A DNA stretch of 64,000 nucleotides from Bog-473 sp963755375. Lineage in GTDB: Bacteria > Actinomycetota > Acidimicrobiia > Acidimicrobiales > RAAP-2. Position 1 is the first letter of the stretch; every line of letters starts with the position of its first letter. Of the stretch, positions 23,447-31,526 are shown piece after piece. Position numbers and translations under genes: made by a program. The DNA is taken from contig CAVWKG010000002.1 in the NCBI GenBank assembly GCA_963755375.1, positions 1 through 64,000 on the forward strand. The letters run 5' to 3'. A model generated the notes under the pieces. That model saw only the letters and a list, made by a program, of their open reading frames with translations, did not search any database and was not told the origin of the DNA.

Positions 23447-24126
23447 TAGACGTGCAGGCCGCACTCGGACTTGTCGGCGCCCGCCCAACGTCCGGCGCGG
23501 GCGTCTTCTCCGTCGCCCACCGGACGTGTCGTCGGCGCGCAGCCGATGGAGCGGTACCCACGAGGAATGAGCGGGTGAACTGGGAGCCCGTGGTCAGTGA
23601 TGTAGGAAGAGATGTCGTCTTCCGTCCACGTCGCGAGCGGATTGACCTTCACCAGCTCAAACGCCGAGTCCCAACTCGCGATCGGTGCATCAGCGCGCGT
23701 GGGGCCGTCGGACCGCTTGAGCGATGTCAGCCACGCACGCTTCCCGGCGAGGGCACGACGGAGCGGATCCACCTTGCGGAACTGACAGCATTGATCAGAG
23801 CCACAGGGGTACGCGGCGGCTTCGGGCCCGGGCTTCGTCACGGTGAGGTTGAGTCCGTAGCGCTCACGCATATCCTCGACAAAGGCCAACGTTTCGGGAA
23901 AGTGTGCCTCTGTGTCCAAGAAGACGACCTCCACGGCCGGCGCCACCTTGGTGACCAGGTCGATCAGCACGATGTCCTCGAAGGAGGCTGCCAGCACCAG
24001 GGAGTCACCGAAGGATTCGACCGCCCACCTGATGACGGCACTGGCGGGAGCGGATTCGAAACTGCCGCTGATCGCGGCAAGATCCTCAGCGGTTACCAGC
24101 TGGTCGCTCACGTTGGTCTCGGCCAC
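23446..24126 (-). CDS. cysH: Adenylyl-sulfate (APS) reductase
   Basis: A 226-residue reductase that converts APS to sulfite. The P-loop-like region is AASFEDIVLID, the active-site area is KRSDGPTRADAP, and the C-terminal nucleophile motif is KSECGLH. The four cluster cysteines expected in APS (not PAPS) reductases appear as the CC pair in DQCCQFRK and the C-terminal GCAPTTRP and ECG cysteines. No APS kinase gene is seen nearby, which agrees with APS as substrate. I chose GTG 24126 (ribosome binding site aaggtgaggg); the longer frame to 24234 runs through the palindromic operator. Confidence 0.93.
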   Translation of the reverse strand: MAETNVSDQLVTAEDLAAISGSFESAPASAVIRWAVESFGDSLVLAASFEDIVLIDLVTKVAPAVEVVFLDTEAHFPETLAFVEDMRERYGLNLTVTKPGPEAAAYPCGSDQCCQFRKVDPLRRALAGKRAWLTSLKRSDGPTRADAPIASWDSAFELVKVNPLATWTEDDISSYITDHGLPVHPLIPRGYRSIGCAPTTRPVGDGEDARAGRWAGADKSECGLHV

Positions 24127-24210
24127 AGATCCCTCACCTTCTGCACGGGGCGCTCGGGCCGTTTCGGGGGCCTGCCACCGGCGCTTGACGCCCGTCCGAA
24201 TGCAGGCTTT

Positions 24211-24235
24211 AGTATACATGACCAAAATGGTCATG
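24211..24235. promoter_or_regulatory. Sulfur-operon operator palindrome with cysH -10 box
   Basis: A perfect inverted repeat, catgacc (24217-24223) and ggtcatg (24229-24235) with a 5-bp AT-rich centre, lies in the cysH/cysD divergent gap. On the minus strand TATACT (24216-24211) directly follows it and is a good -10 for cysH. The palindrome then fills the -35/-10 spacer, the position of a repressor site. The cysD ATG is 15 bp beyond the other side. The binding factor (perhaps Rrf2-type) is unknown. Confidence 0.65.
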
Positions 24236-24249
24236 ATTTGAGAGGCTCA

Positions 24250-25251
24250 ATGGACACCGCCGCCGCCTTCCGTTCCCCGCAGGACCACGCTGCCGCGGAC
24301 CCCGTCGCGGTCCGGACCGGCGGATCGGTGACCGCCCTGGTCAGGCCCGTCGAGCACCCCCTCGGTCACCTCGATCTCCTGGAATCGTTGGCCATCTTCA
24401 TCATCCGCGAGGTGGCGGCCGAGTCCGAGCGCCCGGTCCTCCTCTTCAGCGGGGGCAAGGATTCGGCCGTGCTGCTGCACCTGGCGGCCAAGGCGTTCAA
24501 GCCCGGGAAAATCCCGTTCCCGGTGCTGCATGTGGACACCGGGCACAACTTCGCTGAAGTACTGGAATACCGGGATGCCCAGGTGGAAGCCGAGGGCGCC
24601 CGCCTCATTGTGGCGAGCGTGCAGGACTCCATCGAGCAGGGCCGGGTGGCTGACCCGGGCCCTGTCGCCTCGCGCAACCGCCTGCAGACGACGACACTGC
24701 TCGATGCCATCAATGCACACGGGTTCGACGCCGCCTTCGGTGGCGCCCGTCGTGATGAGGACAAGGCCAGGGCCAAGGAGCGGGTGCTCTCCTTCCGGGA
24801 TTCGTTCGGACAGTGGGATCCCAAAGCGCAACGACCCGAGCTCTGGCAGCTGTACCAGGGCAGTGTGCGCCCGGGTGAACACCTGCGCGCGTTCCCGCTG
24901 TCGGATTGGACCGAGCTCGACATCTGGCAGTACATCCGCCGCGAGCGCATCGAGCTTCCTTCCATCTATTACGCGCACGAACGAGAGGTGCTCGAACGCG
25001 ACGGCATGCTCCTGGCTCTCAGCGAGTGGGTGAGCCCCGAAGGTGGTGAAGAGGTCCGCAAGGAGACGGTGCGCTTCCGTACCGTCGGTGACGCGACCTG
25101 CACCGGTGCGGTGCGGTCCTCGGCCGACTCGGTGGAGGAGATCATCCGCGAGGTCTCGGCGTCGAGAATCTCCGAGCGCGGAGCGACGCGGGCCGACGAC
25201 CGCTTCTCGGAGACCGCCATGGAAGACCGCAAGCGCGAGGGGTACTTCTAG
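24250..25251 (+). CDS. cysD: Sulfate adenylyltransferase small subunit
   Basis: A 333-residue subunit that forms APS from sulfate and ATP. The PP-loop motif is LLFSGGKDSAVLL, followed by FPVLHVDTGHNF, GARRDEDKARAKERVLSFRD and the C-terminal RKREGYF that is invariant in CysD. The first about 35 residues are an extension compared with E. coli. ATG 24250 lies just beyond the operator; longer frames would cross it. It overlaps no gene and is followed 4 bp later by cysN, so the two are expressed together and form the heteromeric ATP sulfurylase. Confidence 0.96.
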   Translation: MDTAAAFRSPQDHAAADPVAVRTGGSVTALVRPVEHPLGHLDLLESLAIFIIREVAAESERPVLLFSGGKDSAVLLHLAAKAFKPGKIPFPVLHVDTGHNFAEVLEYRDAQVEAEGARLIVASVQDSIEQGRVADPGPVASRNRLQTTTLLDAINAHGFDAAFGGARRDEDKARAKERVLSFRDSFGQWDPKAQRPELWQLYQGSVRPGEHLRAFPLSDWTELDIWQYIRRERIELPSIYYAHEREVLERDGMLLALSEWVSPEGGEEVRKETVRFRTVGDATCTGAVRSSADSVEEIIREVSASRISERGATRADDRFSETAMEDRKREGYF

Positions 25252-25255
25252 ACCC

Positions 25256-26575
25256 ATGACCACGTTGCCCGGCTCGCCGCCGGCCGGCGGTCCCGAGCTT
25301 GGCGTGGACACAATGGACCTCCTTCGGTTCGCCACGATCGGATCGGTGGACGACGGCAAGAGCACCCTGATCGGTCGGCTCCTTTTCGACACCCGGCAGC
25401 TCTTCGAGGACCAGCTCACCGCGATCGAGACGGCATCGGAGCGGCGGGGTCTGGGCGAAGTCGACCTGTCCTTTGTGACGGACGGTTTGCGCGCCGAGCG
25501 CGAACAGGGCATCACGATCGACGTCGCCTACCGCTACGCGGCGACGCCGCACCGGAAATTCGTCATCGCCGACTGTCCGGGGCACATCCAGTACACCCGG
25601 AACATGGCGACGGGCGCGTCGACCGCTGATCTCGCGCTCGTCCTCGTCGACGCGACCTCGGGGTTGCGCGAACAGTCTCGCCGCCACATCTGCATCGCCG
25701 CACTGCTGGGAGTGGACCAGCTCGTCGTCTGTGCCAACAAGATGGACCTCGTCAGCTGGGACCGTTCCGCCTACCAGCGGATCGCTGACGAGATGGAGGC
25801 GCTGGCGCACCGGCTCGGGATCTCTTCGTGCACCGTGATCCCCATCGCCGCACTCCATGGTGACAACGTCGTGACGCGTTCGGACGCGGCGCCGTGGTAC
25901 GACGGCCCCACCGTTCTCGACGCCCTGGAGTCGGCCCGGGCCGGCGGGTGGGCCGCCCAGCACGGCGTGGGCCAAGGCAGCGGAGCCCGGCTCCCGGTCC
26001 AGTGGGTGCTCCGCCAGCCCGGAGGCGGCCGCAGCTACGCCGGCATGGTGAACGGTGGGCCGTTCCGGGTGGGTGACCCCGTGGTGGTGCTCCCGCAAGG
26101 AGCCCGCACCACGATCCGCGCCATCGAGACGGCTGATGGCCCGCTCCAGCGGGCCGAGGTGGGCCTTTCGGTGTCCGTGAGACTCAGCGACCACCTCGAC
26201 GTGTCGCGGGGCGACCTCATCGCTGCGGCCGAAGGCGCCCCGGAGGTCACCGACTCCTTCGAGGCGACGGTCTGCTGGTTCCAGGACCGCCCGCTCGCGA
26301 TCGGGGACCGCCTCCGGATCAAGCACACGACGCGGGTCACCCCGGTCGTGGTCGAGGGCGTGACCGGTATCTTCGACGTCAACGAGCTGCGGGTCGTGGA
26401 CGCGAACGAGCTGCGGGAGAACGACATCGGCGTCGTGAAGCTGCGCACCGCCACGCCGCTGGCCGTCGACCCGTACGAGGCTGATCGCATCACCGGCAGC
26501 TTTGTGCTGATCGACGACCTGACCTTCGCCACGATCGCGGCGGGCATGGTCGGACCGCCGCGTCTCCATGACTGA
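25256..26575 (+). CDS. cysN: Sulfate adenylyltransferase large (GTPase) subunit
   Basis: A 439-residue elongation-factor-like GTPase that drives APS synthesis. G1 is GSVDDGKST, the switch region REQGITIDVAYRY, G3 is DCPGH and G4 is NKMD, then the beta-barrel domains (VQWVLRQ) follow. No CysC kinase domain is fused at the C-terminus, so the pathway proceeds from APS directly, matching the APS-type CysH. The stop codon lies inside the next gene, which starts at 26568, giving an 8-bp overlap. Confidence 0.95.
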   Translation: MTTLPGSPPAGGPELGVDTMDLLRFATIGSVDDGKSTLIGRLLFDTRQLFEDQLTAIETASERRGLGEVDLSFVTDGLRAEREQGITIDVAYRYAATPHRKFVIADCPGHIQYTRNMATGASTADLALVLVDATSGLREQSRRHICIAALLGVDQLVVCANKMDLVSWDRSAYQRIADEMEALAHRLGISSCTVIPIAALHGDNVVTRSDAAPWYDGPTVLDALESARAGGWAAQHGVGQGSGARLPVQWVLRQPGGGRSYAGMVNGGPFRVGDPVVVLPQGARTTIRAIETADGPLQRAEVGLSVSVRLSDHLDVSRGDLIAAAEGAPEVTDSFEATVCWFQDRPLAIGDRLRIKHTTRVTPVVVEGVTGIFDVNELRVVDANELRENDIGVVKLRTATPLAVDPYEADRITGSFVLIDDLTFATIAAGMVGPPRLHD

Positions 26576-27209
26576 GCCGTCTGCTCCACCACCCTTCTAC
26601 CCGGTCTCGCTCGACGTCTCAAACCGCTCCTGCCTGGTCGTGGGGGGCGGCAAGATAGCTGCCCACAAAGCAGGCACGCTCCTTCACTGCGGCGCGGCTG
26701 TGACCGTGATCGCATCCTCGCTCACCGACGCGATGGAGGCGCTCGTCCCGTCGCTCCATGCTGTGGAACGGCGCCCCTACCGCAGGGGCGACGCGTCGGC
26801 CTTTCGCCTGGTCGTCACGGCCACCGGGATCCCGGAGGTCGACGGGGCGGTCTACTCGGATGCCGAGGCCGCGGGTATCTGGGCCAATAGCGCAGACGAC
26901 CTCGCACACTCGTCTTTCATCCTCCCCGCCGTGCACCGAGACGGACCGGTGACCGTATCGGTGTCCACGGGCGGCCTCAGCCCTGCGCTCGCCTCCTGGC
27001 TCAGGACCCGCCTGGCGGCGGAGTGCGGAGACGGACTCGGAACGCTGGCTCTGTTGCTCGGGGACGCGCGCGAGCGCCTGAAGCGCGCGGGGTTGCGCAG
27101 TGATTCGGTGGATTGGGTCCATCTGCTCGATGGCCCGCTTCCCGGTCTCGTGCGATCCGGTGATATCGACAACGCGAAAGCAATTGTGGCGAAGGCGACC
27201 GATCAGTAG
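26568..27209 (+). CDS. Siroheme synthase N-terminal domain protein (precorrin-2 dehydrogenase/ferrochelatase)
   Basis: A 213-residue protein matching the CysG N-terminal/Met8 type. It has the NAD-binding VVGGGKIAAHKAGTLL motif, VTATGIPEVDGAVYSDA, and the dimerisation segment with FILPAVHRDGPVTVSVSTGGLSPALASWLR. It oxidises precorrin-2 and may insert iron to make siroheme, the cofactor of the sulfite reductase encoded across the operator. The uroporphyrinogen methyltransferase domain of full CysG is absent and must be encoded elsewhere. It ends the plus-strand sulfur operon. Confidence 0.9.
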   Translation: MTEPSAPPPFYPVSLDVSNRSCLVVGGGKIAAHKAGTLLHCGAAVTVIASSLTDAMEALVPSLHAVERRPYRRGDASAFRLVVTATGIPEVDGAVYSDAEAAGIWANSADDLAHSSFILPAVHRDGPVTVSVSTGGLSPALASWLRTRLAAECGDGLGTLALLLGDARERLKRAGLRSDSVDWVHLLDGPLPGLVRSGDIDNAKAIVAKATDQ

Positions 27210-27389
27210 TCCTTTTGGACCTGCCTGGCTTGCTGGCCGCGGCGCATATTTGTACCCGCACTGAAGCAGCTCCTGTGTTGCATGTCGTGCAGGGCCGGGG
27301 GGCGCCGGACCGGACATGCACCGCGATGTTGTGGGGTGCGAGTCGACACCGCGACGTTCACGCCGCGGCCCGGTTCCGAGGGGGGACAT

Positions 27390-30300
27390 GTGAAACTGTC
27401 GGACGCTCGATCATCATGGAGGAACCGCGTCGCGGCGCGTGCAGGCAGCCGATCATCGGGCCTCGGGCTCTCCCCCAGAATGACGCGGAGCATCGCCATG
27501 TGTGTCGCGTCTGTGCTCGCCGCGGCCACGATCGGCATCGCGTCGGTCACCTTGACGTCCAAGCCCGCCGGCGCGGACACACCGATCTTCGCGTCAGGGC
27601 AGGTCTTCGCCTCGGTGGGTAACTCCGCCGTCAACGTCTACAGCGCGGGCGCGGGTAACCCACTGGTCACGAGGCTCAACGACGGGCTCCAAGAGCCCTA
27701 TACAGCCGGGAGCGCATTCGACTCGTCGGGCAACTTCTACGTGACAGACGACTACTCGGGCGACGTCAGCGAATACGCCCCCGACGGCACGCTCGATGGC
27801 GTCTTCGCCAGCGGTCTGCAGAACCCGCTCTCCCTGGCCTTCGACAACCAGGGCAACCTCTACGTCGGGCAGCAGACCACGCCCTACATCGCAGAGTTCT
27901 CCAAGACCGGGCAGCTCATCCAGAACATCGGACCGCTGGCCACCGAGCTCAGTGGCGACGACTGGATCGCGCTCGCCCCCGACGAGTGCACGGTCTATTA
28001 CACCACCGAAGAGACCGACATCTTGCGCTACAACATGTGCACCAACCAGCAGTTACCCAATCTCAACGTCCAGCCCTTCGCGTCCTTCGACTCGTCCACG
28101 GGGCTGCCGGTGCAGGCCTTCCAGCTCCAGATCCTCCCCGACGGCGACGTCCTCGTGGCGGACTCGAACGCGGACATCCTCTTGGACCCGAACGGCAACG
28201 TGCTCCAGACGTACACCTGCGCCTCCCTGCCGGGCTGCCAGGGCTCGCTGTTCGCCATGAGCCTCGACCCCGACGGCAACTCGTTCTGGACCGGAGACTC
28301 CACCTCGGGTGATGTCTGGCAGGTCGATATCGCCTCCGGCGACGTGCTCCAGCAGGTCGACACGCACTCGGGTGCTCTGTTCGGCCTCTCCGTCGACGAC
28401 CAGATCGAGGTGGCCGCGGCGCCCCCCGTCGTCTCCGCCGCACCAACCTCTCTCGCCATTCAGCCCTTCTCGGGCAACTTCTCCTCACCCACGCCGGTTT
28501 CGGCAGTCCTGACGGACTCCTCGACGAATGGGCCCATCGTCAACGAGCCGGTGACCTTCACGTTGAACGGCTCCGAAACCTGTACGGCAAACACCGACGC
28601 CACCGGGACGGCCACCTGCGTCATCACGCCCGGAGAGCCCTCGAGCTCCTACACGTTGACGGCATCCTTCTCGGGGGACACGTCGAGCTCCACACCCGAA
28701 GGATCGAACAGTTCCACGAGCACCTTCACTGTCACGCCCGATTCCAGCTCGGTGACCTACAACGGCCCGACCACGGCCGTCAATGGCCAGCCGACCACAC
28801 TGTCGGGCAATCTGACCACCAACACGCCGAACCCGAACACGCCGCTGCCCACCAAGGTGGTCACGTTCACCGTCGGGTCCGGCACCACGGCGCAGTCCTG
28901 CAGCGGGACGACGGACACCAACGGGAACGTCAGCTGCACCATCGCAACGGTGGACCAGCCGGTGACCGACACCCCGGTCACGACCAGCTTCAGCGGGGAC
29001 GTCTACGACACCTCCACCAGTACCACGACGTCAACGACCATTACCGAACCGACGACGCTCCTGGTCAACCCGTCGACGAGTGACTATGCCGATTCCACCA
29101 CGGTTTCCGGCGTCCTGACCGATTCGGTGACCAACGCACCCATCCCCGGCGAGCCGGTAACACTCCAACTCAATGGGACCGAGACGTGCACGGCGACCAC
29201 CGACGCCACCGGCACGGCATCGTGCGGCCTCACGCCGGGCGAGCCGGCCGCCACCTACACGCTCACCGGCTCCTTCGGCGGCAACACCTCCCTGCCGCTG
29301 CATCTCATGGCGGCCAGCGGCTCGGCGAACTTCGTGGTCACCTTGGAGGAGAGCGCGTTGAGTTACACGGGTGCCACGACGGCACAGAACGGGCAGCCCG
29401 TCGTGCTCTCGGGCACCCTGACCACCGACGATCCCACTCTCGGCGCCGGGATTCCCGGCCGGACCGTGACGTTCACTCTCGGCACCGGCCCCTCCGCACA
29501 GACCTGCTCGGGCACCAGCAGTGCAACCGGCTCGGCGGCCTGCACCATCGCGTCCGTGAGCCAGTCGCCGGGACCGATCCCCGTCACCGCGAGCTTTGCC
29601 GGGGACGGGTACTACCGGATCGCTAGTGCGGCCTCGACCATCAACCTGCCCGAAGGAACCCAGTTGACCATTACACCGACCTCGGGGCCCTATAACGGAG
29701 CGACGACGGTCTCGGGCTCGCTGGTCAACACGTACACGAACCAGCCTGTGCCGAACGAGTCCGTCACCCTGACCCTCAATGGAGCGCAGACCTGCACCGC
29801 CACGACGAATGCCGGCGGCGTTGCGTCGTGCTCCGTCACGCCGAACGAGCCGTCCGGGACGTACTCCACGACCGGATCGTTCCCGGGGGACTCGAACCAG
29901 ATGCCTCAGCTCATGCCCACCAGCGGCTCGAGCACCTTCACGGTCACGCAGGCTCCGACGACCTACGCCTACACCGGCACGACGTCCGTGACCAACGGAC
30001 AATCAGCCACCCTCTCGGGCGTGCTGACGACCAGCGAACCGTCTTCCGGCACCAGCGTCGCCGGCCAGCCCGTGACATTCACGCTGGGATCCGGCAGTGC
30101 ACTGCAGAGCTGCTCCGCCACGACCAATGCCAGCGGGGCTGCGAGTTGTGCCATCACCGACGTGAACCAGACCTCCGGCACCGTCGGCGTCTCGGCCAGC
30201 TACGGCGGCAACACCTACTACCTGTCGTCCACCGCGGCGTCCACGGTCACGGTCCTCACTCCGACGACACTGACTGTCAGCGCGGGAACGAGCGACTTCG

Positions 30301-31244
30301 CCGACGCGGGCACGGTCTCCGCGGTGCTCACCAACTCCATCACCGGGGCGCCAATTCCTGGTGAACCCGTGACCATCGCGTTGAACGGTACCCAGTCGTG
30401 CGCGGCCACGACCACCGCCAGCGGCATGGCGTCGTGCTCCATCACGCCGAACGAGCCGGCAGGGCCTTACTCGCTGCGAGCGTCGTTCGCAGGCGACACG
30501 GCAAAGGCACCCCAGCTGTTGCCGAGCTCAGGCACGAACACGTTCGTGGTGACCCTGGAGGAGACGGCGATCACCTACACCGGTCCCTCGATCGCGGTGA
30601 GCGGGATGTCGTTCACCATGACGGCGAACCTGACGACCGATGGCGGACCCTTGGGCGGTCGGGCGGTGCTCATGACTCTCGGTTCGGGGAGCACCGCACA
30701 GAGCTGCACCGGGACCACCAACGCGGCCGGGAGCGCCAGCTGCAGCATTGCCACGGTGAACCAGACGGCCGGATCCGTCCCGATCACGGTCTCGTTCGCC
30801 GGGGACGCCTACTACAGGCCCGCCAGCGCATCGGGAACCGAGACGACAGCGTCGCCTCCTTCCGGGGGTGGTGGGTTCGTCATCGGTGACGTCTCGGCGG
30901 GGGCACCGACCGTCGGCCGCCAGGTGAACTTCTGGGGCTCGCAGACCTGGAAGACCAACCAGTTCAGCGGCGTCAACAATGCCCCTGCGTCCATGAAGGG
31001 CTACATCGACAACGCGCCGAGCTACACCTGCGGTGCCGCCTGGACTTCGAACCCGGGGAACAGCTCGAACCCGCCGTCGACGATACCGGTGAACATGGTC
31101 GTGGTCGTGGCCAGCTCCATCAACCAGTCGGGGTCCACGGAATCCGGCAACATCAAGCACCTTGTGGTCGTTTCGACCACAGCGGGGTACGGCCCGTCAC
31201 CGGGCCATGACGGGTACGGGAACATCATCGCCACCATCTGCTGA
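27390..31244 (+). CDS. Large secreted protein: beta-propeller plus eight Ig-like repeats (paralogue 1)
   Basis: A 1,284-residue secreted protein. A signal peptide (hydrophobic core AMCVASVLAAATIGIASV, cleavage near AGA-DTP) is followed by an NHL/SMP30-like beta-propeller of about 290 residues. Eight Ig-like domains follow, alternating two types: type A with NGxxxCTATT...ASCxITPxEP and type B with AQSCxGTT...SCxIxxVxQ. Each has two cysteines for one disulfide. A unique 120-residue C-terminal domain with four cysteines or fewer ends in IIATIC. The start is GTG 27390 after a gggggac ribosome binding site; longer frames have no signal-peptide-like start. No sortase motif is seen. Role unknown: adhesion or cell-surface binding is typical of such architecture. 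Confidence 0.8.
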   Translation: MKLSDARSSWRNRVAARAGSRSSGLGLSPRMTRSIAMCVASVLAAATIGIASVTLTSKPAGADTPIFASGQVFASVGNSAVNVYSAGAGNPLVTRLNDGLQEPYTAGSAFDSSGNFYVTDDYSGDVSEYAPDGTLDGVFASGLQNPLSLAFDNQGNLYVGQQTTPYIAEFSKTGQLIQNIGPLATELSGDDWIALAPDECTVYYTTEETDILRYNMCTNQQLPNLNVQPFASFDSSTGLPVQAFQLQILPDGDVLVADSNADILLDPNGNVLQTYTCASLPGCQGSLFAMSLDPDGNSFWTGDSTSGDVWQVDIASGDVLQQVDTHSGALFGLSVDDQIEVAAAPPVVSAAPTSLAIQPFSGNFSSPTPVSAVLTDSSTNGPIVNEPVTFTLNGSETCTANTDATGTATCVITPGEPSSSYTLTASFSGDTSSSTPEGSNSSTSTFTVTPDSSSVTYNGPTTAVNGQPTTLSGNLTTNTPNPNTPLPTKVVTFTVGSGTTAQSCSGTTDTNGNVSCTIATVDQPVTDTPVTTSFSGDVYDTSTSTTTSTTITEPTTLLVNPSTSDYADSTTVSGVLTDSVTNAPIPGEPVTLQLNGTETCTATTDATGTASCGLTPGEPAATYTLTGSFGGNTSLPLHLMAASGSANFVVTLEESALSYTGATTAQNGQPVVLSGTLTTDDPTLGAGIPGRTVTFTLGTGPSAQTCSGTSSATGSAACTIASVSQSPGPIPVTASFAGDGYYRIASAASTINLPEGTQLTITPTSGPYNGATTVSGSLVNTYTNQPVPNESVTLTLNGAQTCTATTNAGGVASCSVTPNEPSGTYSTTGSFPGDSNQMPQLMPTSGSSTFTVTQAPTTYAYTGTTSVTNGQSATLSGVLTTSEPSSGTSVAGQPVTFTLGSGSALQSCSATTNASGAASCAITDVNQTSGTVGVSASYGGNTYYLSSTAASTVTVLTPTTLTVSAGTSDFADAGTVSAVLTNSITGAPIPGEPVTIALNGTQSCAATTTASGMASCSITPNEPAGPYSLRASFAGDTAKAPQLLPSSGTNTFVVTLEETAITYTGPSIAVSGMSFTMTANLTTDGGPLGGRAVLMTLGSGSTAQSCTGTTNAAGSASCSIATVNQTAGSVPITVSFAGDAYYRPASASGTETTASPPSGGGGFVIGDVSAGAPTVGRQVNFWGSQTWKTNQFSGVNNAPASMKGYIDNAPSYTCGAAWTSNPGNSSNPPSTIPVNMVVVVASSINQSGSTESGNIKHLVVVSTTAGYGPSPGHDGYGNIIATIC
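27556..28417 (+). repeat. 862-bp near-identical repeat, copy 1
   Basis: This stretch, which encodes the end of the signal peptide and the whole beta-propeller of the first paralogue, recurs at 31690-32551 at a constant offset of 4,134 bp. I find only a few base differences, for example agcgcggg against agcacggg near 27,641. Divergence sets in abruptly on both sides, which indicates recent duplication or gene conversion confined to the propeller. Confidence 0.9.
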
Positions 31245-31526
31245 CCGGCTCCTCCGGGTCGGCCGGGCGGGGACAACGCCGGATCACGGGGCCGACAACG
31301 ACGAGTCAAATTGTGGCTCGGTGCCGAACCGTCTAGTCCTTTTACCCCTGTCGCTCAACGCGTCCAGGCCTCATATTCGCTCCAAGCGCCACGTGCGAGG
31401 CGACGAGGCAGAAGGACAATCGGGGCCGCGCACCGGCCCACGCTGACCCTGCTGCCTCTGCGCCGAACTCGTGTGCGTGATCGGTCACTGCACCCGGGAA
31501 AACGGTGCACGTAGGAGGGGGCGTAC

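Noticed and set aside
24217..24235. Palindrome as transcription terminator
   Set aside because: It lies between divergent start codons, has an AT-rich centre and no U-tract, and overlaps a promoter.
29031..30002. Long minus-strand open frame inside the first Ig-repeat gene
   Set aside because: It mirrors the periodic GC-rich codons of the repeats and gives a Gly/Arg-rich product with no domain.
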